DNA of 64,000 bases from Eikenella corrodens (GCF_003990355.1 NZ_CP034670.1:1240001-1304000); one strand, 5' to 3'; positions 51,165 to 58,723 are shown, counted from the stretch's first letter. Translations and numbers: made by a program. The notes: generated by a model from the letters alone, not told the origin.

Positions 51165-51743
51165 ATGGCCAAACTTTCCTACGCCGCCATCATCGAACGC
51201 GACCAACGCGCCCGCGCCCTGGCCGAATTGGGTCTGCGTTTGGATTTGGCCGAGCTGCCACAGCTGATGCCGCGCCTGGTCGATTTGGTCGCCCCCGAAC
51301 ACCTGCCGCTGTTGGCCGAGAGCCGCAGTATCTTGGGTGCCGACGGCTACTGGCTGGCCGAATCCGACGATGCGCGGCGCAAGCTGATTAAAGGTGCATA
51401 CGAGCTGCACCGCTACAAAGGCACGCCGTGGGCAATCCGCGAAATCGTGCGGCGGCTCGGGTTCGGTGAGGTACGGATTATTGAAGGGCTCACCGGCCAA
51501 ACCTACGACGGCAGCATCAACTACAACGGCAGCCATGTTTACGGTGCCGGCAGCTACTGGGCGCACTACCGCATCATCATGAACAGCGTGATTACCAACG
51601 ACCAGGCCGCGCTGTTGCGCAAAACGCTGGCCGCCTTCGCACCGGCACGCTGCCTGTTGGCAGCCTTGGATTATCAGGCCGTCCCCCTGCGTTACAACGG
51701 GCGGGCGGCCTACGACGGCAACTTTAACTTTGGAGCAGCTTAA
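51165..51743 (+). CDS. Phage tail protein I (Mu gp48-like)
   Basis: 192 residues. Baseplate protein of the gpI group. LAELPQLMPRLVDLVAPEHL, ESRSILGADGYWLAESDDAR, YELHRYKGTPWAIREIVRRL and GFGEVRIIEGLTGQTYDGSI, followed by YGAGSYWAHYRIIMN, are typical. Starts 3 bp after the J stop and touches the fiber gene start. Confidence 0.88.
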   Translation: MAKLSYAAIIERDQRARALAELGLRLDLAELPQLMPRLVDLVAPEHLPLLAESRSILGADGYWLAESDDARRKLIKGAYELHRYKGTPWAIREIVRRLGFGEVRIIEGLTGQTYDGSINYNGSHVYGAGSYWAHYRIIMNSVITNDQAALLRKTLAAFAPARCLLAALDYQAVPLRYNGRAAYDGNFNFGAA

Positions 51744-52724
51744 ATGGCGAATATCACGGAAGAACTGAGCAACCCGCAATGGGCGGAAGGTATCTACCAG
51801 CTGGAAACTACCGACCCGGTATTGGGCGGGCCGAACGGCATTGCCAACCGGCAGGCCAAGGAACTGGCCGCGCGGACGCAGTATTTGAAGAAGAAGCAGG
51901 AAGAGTACAAACCGGGTGCGGCCAGCACTACTAAGGCCGGCATCGTACAGCTCTCGTCTGCCACTGACAGCAACAGCGAAGAGCTGGCAGCCACGCCGAA
52001 GGCGGTGAAGGCGGCTTACGACAAAGCCGTCGCCGCCAAAGAAGCAGCAGACGGAGCAGTCAAAACCACCGCCAACCAAGAAATCGCCGGCGACAAAACC
52101 TTTACCGGCCTTACTACCCTGAAAAAGGGCGCGATTGTAGCCGACAGCGTGGGCGACTTTAACACCAACCAATACCTGCAAATCGGCTCCAATAATGTGA
52201 ACTCCTATTTTTACAACAAAAGGAGCGGCAAATACCTGTCCATGCGCAACGACGGCGAGCTGCGCTATGACGGTAAGCGCCTGCTCAATGTGGACGACCT
52301 CGCCGGCATGATACCCAGCGGCGCCGTGATGTACTTCGCCGGGCAGACCGCCCCGACCGGCTGGCTCAAAGCCAATGGCGCCGCCGTATCCCGTAGCACC
52401 TATGCCGCCCTGTTTGCCGCCATCGGTACCACCTACGGCACAGGCGACGGACGCAGCACGTTTAACCTGCCCGACTTACGCGGCGAATTTGTGCGCGGTT
52501 GGGACGACGGGCGCGGGGTGGATAACGGTCGTGTATTTGGCTCAGCGCAGGCAGACGAGTTTAAGGCGCACACCCACGGCGGCGTGCCACAACGTGCCGG
52601 CGACAGCGACCGAGGCGGCGCGGTGTCATGGTTTTCAATTGACGGCATCGGGCAGACTGAGGCGGCGGGCGGCAGCGAAACCCGCCCGCGCAACATTGCG
52701 CTGCTTGCCTGTATCAAGATTTAA
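51744..52724 (+). CDS. Tail fiber protein with collar domain
   Basis: 326 residues. Receptor-binding fiber. The N terminus (ANITEELSNPQWAEGIYQLE) attaches to the baseplate; a helical region (about 55-120) and a middle domain follow. The C-terminal phage tail collar domain is clear: GAVMYFAGQTAPTGWLKANG, STYAALFAAIGTTYGTGDGR, FNLPDLRGEFVRGWDDGRGV and AHTHGGVPQRAGD, ending in TRPRNIALLACIKI. Much shorter than Mu S; it seems complete for the short-fiber type. Confidence 0.85.
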   Translation: MANITEELSNPQWAEGIYQLETTDPVLGGPNGIANRQAKELAARTQYLKKKQEEYKPGAASTTKAGIVQLSSATDSNSEELAATPKAVKAAYDKAVAAKEAADGAVKTTANQEIAGDKTFTGLTTLKKGAIVADSVGDFNTNQYLQIGSNNVNSYFYNKRSGKYLSMRNDGELRYDGKRLLNVDDLAGMIPSGAVMYFAGQTAPTGWLKANGAAVSRSTYAALFAAIGTTYGTGDGRSTFNLPDLRGEFVRGWDDGRGVDNGRVFGSAQADEFKAHTHGGVPQRAGDSDRGGAVSWFSIDGIGQTEAAGGSETRPRNIALLACIKI

Positions 52725-52745
52725 GGCTACCTGAAAGGATAAATC

Positions 52746-53527
52746 ATGAGCGAAAACCAATACCCGCCCACCAAACCCGTTTGTCAGTTGGATGCCGACA
52801 GCCTCTACCTGCACCAAACCGTGGCCGACCTCGACCCGTTGGCCGCAGACGGCAGTTATCTGCTGCCTGCCGGCTGCATCGACACCCAGCCGCCCGAAGC
52901 CCGTGCAGGCTTTGCCGCCAAATGGCTACCTGAAAAAGCCGAATGGCAATACCTGCCCGACCATCGCGGCAAAACCGCCTATCAGACCAGCGATGGCGCA
53001 GCGGTAGTGATTGAGCAAGTGGGCGAATTACCCGATGGGCTGACCTTTGCCCCTAGGGAGAACGAGCATCAAACATGGGATGCCAAGGCTAAATCTTGGG
53101 TGTTGCCCCCGCTGTCGCAGCGCAAATCAAAGAGCAACAACAAGATGAGATGTGGGAGAGAATCAAAGATAAGAGGTATGACAACTTAAGGCACGGGGTG
53201 TACGCCAAATCGGTTGGGAAGTGGTTTCAAACCGACGACGCCACGCGCCTGCAATATCTGGCGCTGGCACTGGAAAGCGTAACGGGCGGCTTTAAAAAGC
53301 CCATCAACTGGAAAACGATGGATAACAGCTTTTTGATGCTCACCCCCGAGCTACTGCGCGAAATCATGCAAGCCATGCACGATGACGAACAGGCGGATTT
53401 TATCAATGCCGAGAAGCATAAGGCAGCCATGTTGAAGTCGGAAAACCCGCTGGAATACGACTACAGCGGCGGCTGGACGGCCAACTACGAACAGTCCGCT
53501 GCCGAGCTTGAGGAGGCTGAAAAATGA
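52746..53527 (+). pseudogene. Tail fiber assembly protein with frameshift (DUF4376-type)
   Basis: Two overlapping frames make one gene. The first (from ATG 52746) encodes ENQYPPTKPVCQLDADSLYL and runs to ENEHQTWDAKAKSWVL. The second continues with VAAQIKEQQQDEMWERIKDK, RYDNLRHGVYAKSVGKWFQT, GFKKPINWKTMDNSFLML and ends AAELEEAEK. They are joined in a C-tract of five at 53106-53110: one more C (or a -1 slip) restores the frame. Fiber assembly proteins often carry a DUF4376-like C-terminal domain. The stop overlaps the next start (ATGA). Confidence 0.7.
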
Positions 53528-54009
53528 ACCGGCAACAAATCTATCTCGCTCTATACAAAGGTCGTCGGGACGGCTCCGGCTGGCGCGTATGGTGTGCCCG
53601 TGCCACCGATTGGCTCACCCGTATCCTCACCCGCGGCCAGTACAGCCACGCCGAGATTGTGGTGCGCGAGCATCCGCAGGCATCGGTTTATACCTGCTAC
53701 TCCGCTTCCATCCGCGATAAAGGCGTGCGCTGCAAAGTGATGCCGCTGCCGGCGGCCAAATGGGATTTGATTCCATTGCCCTCCGCCCCGGAGGCACACG
53801 AGCAGCTGCAGCGGGTGTGGGCGGCCACCGAGGGGCAGGGCTACGACCTGATGGGCGCATTGGGTATTGCCTTCGGGCTGCCGCAAAACCGCCGCCGCTG
53901 GTTCTGCTCCGAGTGGTGCGCCGCCGCATTGGGGCTGCCAGACGGCTGGCGTTGGTCGCCCAACGACCTCGCCGCCATCGTGCCCGCCCTATATAAAGAG
54001 GAGGCATGA
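53524..54009 (+). CDS. Phage papain-like (NlpC/P60 superfamily) peptidase-like protein
   Basis: 161 residues. The arrangement of key residues is that of a permuted papain-like fold: His in GQYSHAEIVVREHPQASVYT and Cys in WFCSEWCAAALGLPDG, with YDLMGALGIAF between. Similar proteins occur after tail fiber genes in Mu-like prophages. It could trim peptidoglycan during entry or be an accessory amidase; the activity is inferred. The start overlaps the tail fiber assembly stop by 4 bp. Confidence 0.65.
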   Translation: MNRQQIYLALYKGRRDGSGWRVWCARATDWLTRILTRGQYSHAEIVVREHPQASVYTCYSASIRDKGVRCKVMPLPAAKWDLIPLPSAPEAHEQLQRVWAATEGQGYDLMGALGIAFGLPQNRRRWFCSEWCAAALGLPDGWRWSPNDLAAIVPALYKEEA

Positions 54010-54011
54010 AA

Positions 54012-54034
54012 ATACCCGCCACAGGGGCGGGTAT
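54012..54034 (+). terminator. Hairpin at the end of the tail operon
   Basis: ATACCCGCC and GGCGGGTAT around ACAGG, right after the stop at 54009. A second GC-rich inverted repeat (CCGCCACCTCTAGAGGCGG) lies at about 54119-54140, before com. Confidence 0.6.
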
Positions 54035-54147
54035 ACGCAATAAGTAAGACGGCGGCGCGGCCGGTGTTTGCCCACCAAACCGCGCCAGCCACGCAGACTA
54101 GACCTGCATGACCCAAGGCCGCCACCTCTAGAGGCGGGCGGATTCTA

Positions 54148-54162
54148 ACATACCGGTAATGT
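54148..54162 (+). promoter_or_regulatory. Palindrome upstream of com
   Basis: ACATACCGGTAATGT is near self-complementary and lies 14 bp before the com ATG. In Mu, mom/com transcription depends on activator C and on Dam methylation of upstream sites; this palindrome is a candidate activator or repressor site. Confidence 0.35.
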
Positions 54163-54175
54163 GGGAGCTGCAAAA

Positions 54176-54358
54176 ATGCAATATCGTTGCAAAAACTGTA
54201 ATAAGCTGTTGGCCAAAGGCGAGGGGCAATTGGAAATCAAATGTCCGCGCTGCAAAGCGGTCAACCAATTTGGTTCTTTAACAACCCGGAGTGCCCGTGA
54301 GCGCCAAACTTCAAGGAGTAAGCATCATGGGCAACACCAATCCCGTCAGTCCGCTTAG
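54176..54358 (+). CDS. com: Com-like zinc-finger translational regulator
   Basis: 60 residues from the ATG at 54176 (SD GGGAG); Mu Com has 62. QYRCKNCNKLLAKGEGQLEI followed by KCPRCKAVN gives the Cys4 zinc finger CxxC...CxxC, almost identical in layout to Mu Com (RCKNCNKLL ... IRCPRCK). In Mu, Com binds the mom mRNA leader and opens its translation start. Here the gene downstream is a methylase that starts inside com, at 54327, so the overlap of Mu com-mom is kept. Confidence 0.85.
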   Translation: MQYRCKNCNKLLAKGEGQLEIKCPRCKAVNQFGSLTTRSARERQTSRSKHHGQHQSRQSA

Positions 54359-55139
54359 GGGCTGGCTGGGCGGCAAATACCGCCTGGCCGGTACCATCAT
54401 TCCGTTAATCCCGTCAGACCATACCTGCTACGCCGAAGTGTTCGGCGGTGCGGCATGGGTGCTGTTCAAAAAGCCGCCATCCAAAGTGGAGGCCATCAAC
54501 GACATCAACGCTGATGTCATCAACCTATATAGGTGTGTCCAAAACCACCTGCCAGAACTGCTGCGGCAGGCCGAATACCTGTTGCCCAGCCGCGATGAGT
54601 ATTGCCGGCTGCAGCATTGCAATCCCTCCACCCTGACCGACATCCAGCGTGCGGTGCGCTTCCTCTATCTGCACCGCATGGGTTTCGGCGGTAAGGTGGT
54701 CGAGTTCTGCTGCGCTGCCACCAGCACCCGTCCGCCCAAGTTCCGCGCCGATCGGTTGGCCGAGGAACTGCAACACAGCCACCGCCGCCTGCAGGGCGTG
54801 ATGCTGGAGCGGCTCAACTACGACGACTTCATCGCCCGTTACGACAAGCCCGGCACCTTCTTTTACATCGACCCGCCGTATTGGGACTGTGAGACGATGT
54901 ACGGTAAAGGCATCTTCGCCAAAGCCGACTTCGAACGGCTGGCCGAGCAGCTACGCCACATTAAAGGGCGCTTCCTGCTGTCGATTAACGACGTACCTCC
55001 CATTAGGGAGATTTTTACCGGCTTCCAGTTTAAAGAGGTCAGCCTGCGCTACAGCATCAATAAGGAGATTACTACCGAGGCTGACGAGCTGTTGATTGCC
55101 AACTACCCCATCAACACCGACAGGGCAGAGCCGGCCTGA
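54327..55139 (+). CDS. Phage DNA adenine N6-methyltransferase (D12 class)
   Basis: 270 residues from the ATG at 54327 (SD AAGGAG within the com gene). Alpha-type adenine methylase as in T4 Dam or DpnM. Motif X is LRGWLGGKYRLAGTIIPLIP, motif I YAEVFGGAAWVLFKKP, the acidic EAINDINADVINLYRCV binds SAM ribose, and the catalytic motif IV is DPPYW in FFYIDPPYWDCETMYG. Target site is unknown. It takes the position of mom in a Mu-like right end; its likely role is to protect phage DNA from restriction, with Com controlling its translation. Confidence 0.88.
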   Translation: MGNTNPVSPLRGWLGGKYRLAGTIIPLIPSDHTCYAEVFGGAAWVLFKKPPSKVEAINDINADVINLYRCVQNHLPELLRQAEYLLPSRDEYCRLQHCNPSTLTDIQRAVRFLYLHRMGFGGKVVEFCCAATSTRPPKFRADRLAEELQHSHRRLQGVMLERLNYDDFIARYDKPGTFFYIDPPYWDCETMYGKGIFAKADFERLAEQLRHIKGRFLLSINDVPPIREIFTGFQFKEVSLRYSINKEITTEADELLIANYPINTDRAEPA

Positions 55140-55153
55140 TGTGTGGACAAAGC

Positions 55154-55177
55154 AAAAGGGACGATGTCGTCCCTTTT
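55154..55177. terminator. Bidirectional terminator between converging genes
   Basis: AAAAGGGACGATGTCGTCCC followed by TTTTT, and its mirror A-run; lies between the methylase stop and the stop of the minus-strand gene. Confidence 0.85.
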
Positions 55178-55179
55178 TG

Positions 55180-55536
55180 TTATGCCTCTTCCATCTCCAG
55201 GGCGATGATTTCCATCAGCCCGGCCAGATACGGCACCGAGGCGGGCAGGTGGGTTCCCCGCGCCAGTTCGCGGCCGAGCCGCCATTGATTCCAGCGGGCA
55301 GCTGTGTGGGCGACTGCCTCATCGGTGGCCACACCGTCTTCCACCTGCTGCACTACATCATCCGCGAAATGGCGGCCGTGGCGCGTATCCAAAAATACCG
55401 CCACCACCTCGGCCGGAGCGATTGGGCTGATGAGCCCGCACACGGCAGCCTGCCATAAGGCATCGGCATCCTGCCCGCGCAGGGTACAGGTGCCGTAAAA
55501 GCCGTATTCTCTGTTTTGGGTTTGGGGGATGTTCAT
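55180..55536 (-). CDS. Hypothetical phage protein
   Basis: 118 residues with ATG at 55536 and SD-like AGGAGGC upstream. NIPQTQNREYGFYGTCTLRG at the start, then FLDTRHGRHFADDVVQQVED and WNQWRLGRELARG. I have no family name; its place at the right end after the methylase, convergent with it, suggests an accessory phage gene such as a host-interaction or anti-restriction protein. No membrane segment or signal peptide. The frame is intact. Confidence 0.65.
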   Translation of the reverse strand: MNIPQTQNREYGFYGTCTLRGQDADALWQAAVCGLISPIAPAEVVAVFLDTRHGRHFADDVVQQVEDGVATDEAVAHTAARWNQWRLGRELARGTHLPASVPYLAGLMEIIALEMEEA

Positions 55537-55650
55537 CGCTGCCTCCTATTCAAATGATGGAGACATGGTGCCGTAGAGCCGGCGAGACATCCAGCAATGG
55601 GATGGCTGCTTTCGGCACCAAACAAAAAATCCCGCCTTTCTCGGGCAGGA

Positions 55651-55682
55651 TTTGTAATAAAGTTGCACGGGGTGCAATAAAT
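55651..55682. repeat. Direct repeat near right phage end
   Basis: TTTGTAATAAAGTTGCACGG plus 12 bases; partner of 46796-46827. Centre TTGCAC-GGG-GTGCAA is a perfect palindrome. A hairpin CCCGCCTTTCTCGGGCAGG lies just before it. Confidence 0.6.
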
Positions 55683-55691
55683 TCAAAACCG

Positions 55692-55734
55692 ATTTATCGC
55701 GCCGGAGCGGGTAGATTTATCGCGCGCGGCTTCA
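55692..55734 (-). promoter_or_regulatory. Right terminal transposase-binding sites
   Basis: ATTTATC at 55692-55698 and 55715-55721 (GATAAAT on the minus strand), 23 bp apart, and the TG terminus at 55734. Mirrors the left end, including the 13 bases between terminus and first motif. Confidence 0.65.
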
Positions 55735-55742
55735 ACCTGATT

Positions 55743-56598
55743 AGACCTATTGCGAAAGTATCCTGAAGATTTACAATTCCCAAATGAAATACGAAAACCT
55801 CATCCAAAGAAGCGACAGGGAATTCAAACGGCTCACAGGTGTAACGCCCGTCCTTTTTCACGAAATGCTGCAAGTCACCACAGAAGCAGAAAGCCGGAAG
55901 GTCAAGTCAGGCAGGCCGCATACGCTCGGTTTGGCAGACCAACTGCTGCTTACCCTAAGCTATCTGCGCCATTACCATACCCAACTCGAATTGGCCGCCA
56001 TCTACGGCCTTTCCGAAAGCAATGTCTGCCGCACCATCCGTAAAACCGAGGACGCCCTCATCCGTTGCAAACGCTTCTCCCTGCCAAAGCACAAGAATCC
56101 GGGCGACCAAACGGTCATCATTGACGTTACCGAAAGCCCGATTGAACGTCCCAAAAAAACAGCGGCAGTATTACAGCGGCAAGAAAAGGCGGCACACGGT
56201 TAAAATCCGGGTCATATACGGCAGGGAAACGGAAAAAATCATCAGCATCCGGACGGGGATGGGTGCCCGGCATGACATGCGTTTAGCCAAGAGGCACCTT
56301 GCAGAGCTTTATCCCTACAAAATAGTCATTGCGGATAAGGGTTATCAAGGATTGGCCAAAACCGGATTACAGACCCCGAAAAAGAAATCCAAACGTCATC
56401 CGCCGGACAAACAGGATAAAGAGGCGAACAGGCGGTTAGGCAAACTCAGAACCGTCATCGAGCACATCAACAGGAAACTGAAGATATTCAAAATATTGTC
56501 GCTGCCTTACCGCAACAGGCGGAAACGGTTCGGGTTAAGGGCAAATCTGATTGCAGGACTGGTTAATGCGATGGGATGAATATTTTCGCAAGAGGTCT
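55743..56598 (+). mobile_element. IS5-family insertion sequence
   Basis: Terminal inverted repeats AGACCTATTGCGAAAGTA at the left and, read inward from the right, AGACCTCTTGCGAAAATA. Length 856 bp with a single transposase gene. It begins 2 bp after the phage target duplication; no convincing target duplication of its own is seen, so a deletion probably removed the right flank together with the rest of the IS30 gene. Confidence 0.85.
55784..56579 (+). pseudogene. IS5-family transposase in two frames
   Basis: First frame: NLIQRSDREFKRLTGVTPVL, then HTLGLADQLLLTLSYLRHYH, with the first catalytic Asp in VIIDVTESPIERPKK. The second frame begins with QRQYYSGKKRRHTVKIRVIY and carries the second Asp (ADKGYQGLAK) and the final Glu region (TVIEHINRKLKIFKILSLPY). 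They join at a run of seven A at 56153-56159: one A fewer gives a single protein. Related elements of this family use a slippery A-run to make the fused transposase, so it may still be active rather than dead. Confidence 0.75.
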
Positions 56599-56602
56599 AA
56601 TG

Positions 56603-56636
56603 AAAAGGCTACCTGAAAATTTCAGGTAGCCTCTTT
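56603..56636. terminator. DUS-pair stem
   Basis: GAAAAGGCTACCTGAAAAT and TTTCAGGTAGCCTCTTTTT, about 60 bp beyond the acyltransferase stop and next to the IS right end. Confidence 0.6.
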
Positions 56637-56696
56637 TTGCTTGGAAGGTTTGGGAAAACAGGCCGTTGGAAGATCGCCTTCCGGAGGCCTGTGTGG

Positions 56697-57584
56697 TTAG
56701 GCGCGACCGGGTTTGGCGTAGAAATCGGGGCTGCCTTCGGGGCGAGTTTTGAAGCGTTTGTGCAGCCAGAAGTATTGTTCGGGCTGTTCACGCACGCGCT
56801 CTTCGATGAAGTTGTTCATGCGCTGTACGTCGGCTTGTACGTCTTCGCTGGGGAAGTTGTCCCAGGCGGGGTAGAAGCGCAGGGTAACATGGCCGTTTGG
56901 CCGGCGGGTGGGGATGGCGGGCACGACTTTGGCTTGGGTGAGGGCGGCGATGCGGGGCAGGCCGGCGATGGTGGCGGTGGGGATGCCGAAGAATTCGGCG
57001 AAGATGGAATCTTTGCGGCCGAAGTCTTGGTCGGGCAGGTAGAGGAAGGGGGCGGGGTCGGCACGCAGGTGTTTGATGATGGCGCGCAGGCCTTCGGTGC
57101 GGCCGATGAGGAAGACGTTGTTGTAGCGGTGGCGGCCGCGCAGGATTTGCTGGTCGAGCACGGGGTTTTTCTGGTGGGAATACATGCTGGTGAGCGGCAC
57201 GTCTTGGTTGAGCGCGTACACGGCGAGCTCGAAGGCGGTGAAGTGGGGATAGAGCAGGATGACTTTATTCCCGGCGGCGAGCTCGTTGTCGAGATGATGT
57301 TTGTCTTGGTAGCGGACGAGGGATTTGAGCCGCTCGGCGCTGCCATACCAATAGAGGCCGTATTCGAGGATGAGTTTGGCCATGTGGCGGAAGTGGCGTT
57401 TGAGCAGGGTTTTGCGCTGTTTTTCGCTTAATTCGGGGAAGCACAGGCGCAGGTTGATTTCGCCGATGCGGCGGCGGGGGACGACGGCATAATAGGCGAG
57501 GCTGCCGATGGCGTCGGCCAGCTTTTGGATGGCGGCGAAGGGCAAAAGTTGGATGAGGTAAAGAAAGAAAAAGGCGACTTTCAT
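56697..57584 (-). CDS. lpxL: Lipid A late acyltransferase (LpxL/HtrB type)
   Basis: 295 residues from the ATG at 57584 (MKVAFFFLYLIQLLPFAAIQ). It adds a secondary acyl chain to lipid A at the inner membrane. One N-terminal membrane anchor is followed by the acyltransferase domain with HX4E in LLYPHFTAFELAVYALN near residue 115, then FLIGRTEGLRAIIKHLR, PFLYLPDQDFGRKDSIFAEF and the C-terminal QYFWLHKRFKTRPEG, all typical of HtrB-like proteins. LpxL and LpxM paralogues are hard to separate by eye. Confidence 0.88.
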   Translation of the reverse strand: MKVAFFFLYLIQLLPFAAIQKLADAIGSLAYYAVVPRRRIGEINLRLCFPELSEKQRKTLLKRHFRHMAKLILEYGLYWYGSAERLKSLVRYQDKHHLDNELAAGNKVILLYPHFTAFELAVYALNQDVPLTSMYSHQKNPVLDQQILRGRHRYNNVFLIGRTEGLRAIIKHLRADPAPFLYLPDQDFGRKDSIFAEFFGIPTATIAGLPRIAALTQAKVVPAIPTRRPNGHVTLRFYPAWDNFPSEDVQADVQRMNNFIEERVREQPEQYFWLHKRFKTRPEGSPDFYAKPGRA

Positions 57585-57715
57585 GGGCGGGTGCAATCGG
57601 GCGGGTGTCGGGATGATACAGCGGCGGGCAGGCGAAAGGGCTACCTGAAATGATCTGCCGGCATGTTGGCCGGGCAGAAAGCTGTGCTGTTTGTTTTCAG
57701 GTAGCCTTTATGCCT

Positions 57716-58510
57716 TCATGAATCCAGGCTTTGATCCATATCGGCGGAGGGGCGCACGTTGCCTTGGCCGATCACGCGGGCGGGCACGCCGACTACGGTG
57801 CTGTGGGCGGGCACGTCGCTCACCACCACGCTGCCGGCGCCGACTTTGGCGCATTGGTTCACGCGGATGTTGCCGAGGATGGAGGCGTTGGCGCCAATCA
57901 TCACGCCGTCGCTGATTTTGGGGTGGCGGTCGCCGCCTTCCTTGCCGGAGCCGCCGAGGGTTACGCCGTGTAGGATGGAGATGTCGTTGCCCAAAACGGC
58001 GGTTTCGCCCACCACGAGGCCGGTGCCGTGGTCGACCATGATGCCGTGGCCGAAACGGGCGGCGGGGTGGATGTCGATGCCGAACACTTCGGAGGCGCGG
58101 TTTTGCAGGAAGTAGGCAAGGGTTTTGCGGCCGTGCTGCCACAGCCAGTTGTTGATGCGGTGGGCTTGCACGGCGTGGAAGCCTTTGTAGTAGAGCAGCG
58201 GCAGGTAGTAGGCGTCGCAGGCGGGGTCGCGTTCGTAGTAGGCGATGATGTCGGCCTGCATGGCTTTGGAAATGCGGGTGTCGCTGTCGAGCGCCTGGAA
58301 GAAGATTTCGTTGAGCGCGCGGCTGTCCATCACGGGGCTGGCGAGCTTGCTGGAGAGGTGGAAGGCGAGCACGCGGTCGATGCTGCTGTGGCGCAGCACG
58401 GTTTGGTGCAGGAAGCTGGCGAGCATGGGCTCGCTTTGGGCGGCTTGGGCGGTTTCGGCCAGGATGGTTTGCCACAGGGTGCGGCTGTCGGCGTAGTCGA
58501 GGGTGGTCAT
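57716..58510 (-). CDS. cysE: Serine O-acetyltransferase CysE
   Basis: 264 residues. Makes O-acetylserine for cysteine synthesis. N-terminal helical domain (LWQTILAETAQAAQSEPMLA, HSSIDRVLAFHLSSKL, DIIAYYERDPACDAYYLPLL) and the left-handed beta-helix with catalytic His and Asp in FGIDIHPAARFGHGIMVDHG, then GLVVGETAVLGNDISILHGV and TLGGSGKEGGDRHPKI. The C terminus ends soon after VVGVPARVIG. It lies 132 bp upstream of lpxL on the same strand with two DUS between. Confidence 0.93.
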   Translation of the reverse strand: MTTLDYADSRTLWQTILAETAQAAQSEPMLASFLHQTVLRHSSIDRVLAFHLSSKLASPVMDSRALNEIFFQALDSDTRISKAMQADIIAYYERDPACDAYYLPLLYYKGFHAVQAHRINNWLWQHGRKTLAYFLQNRASEVFGIDIHPAARFGHGIMVDHGTGLVVGETAVLGNDISILHGVTLGGSGKEGGDRHPKISDGVMIGANASILGNIRVNQCAKVGAGSVVVSDVPAHSTVVGVPARVIGQGNVRPSADMDQSLDS

Positions 58511-58534
58511 TTTATCGTCACTTCAAATAGGGAT

Positions 58535-58616
58535 ATTACTGCGTTGGCTCGCCTTGCCGTACTATTTGTACTGTCTGCGGCTCGCCGCCTTGTCCTGATT
58601 TTTGTTAATCCACTAT
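58535..58616 (+). repeat. Truncated Correia-type element
   Basis: The core and right end are present (GTACTGTCTGCGGCTCGCC, TTTTTGTTAATCCACTAT) but the left end is lost. It lies 25 bp upstream of cysE, so the remaining end may have become part of that promoter region. Confidence 0.75.
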
Positions 58617-58684
58617 GTCGTGCTGCTTCGTATGATTTTTGCGGGAAGCAGCGATAGCTGGCTTTTGGGCGAATGCGGAATGGG

Positions 58685-58713
58685 TTTCAGGTAGCCTGAG
58701 AGGCTACCTGAAA
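58685..58713. terminator. DUS palindrome after rho
   Basis: TTTCAGGTAGCCTGAGAGGC plus TACCTGAAA, 11 bp past the rho stop. Confidence 0.6.
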
Positions 58714-58723
58714 TACGGCGGGC

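Larger units (their letters stand above)
46713..55734. mobile_element. Mu-like prophage remnant with intact-looking ends
   Basis: About 9.0 kb. Left end begins TGAAACCCAGTGAGATAAAT, right end (minus strand, inward from 55734) begins TGAAGCCGCGCGCGATAAAT. Each end has two GATAAAT motifs pointing inward, the first at base 14 and the second at base 36 or 37. Mu's own right end starts TGAAGCGGCGCACGAAA, so this is a close parallel. The element is flanked by ACCTGA at 46707-46712 and 55735-55740, a target duplication. Content: inverted head genes, tail genes, com and a methylase. Repressor, transposase, lysis, terminase and most tail genes are gone, so it cannot move alone. Confidence 0.85.

Noticed and set aside
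50823..52181. 452-codon minus-strand frame over phage tail genes
   Set aside because: Antisense to baseplate J, tail I and fiber genes, which have clear family motifs and tight spacing.
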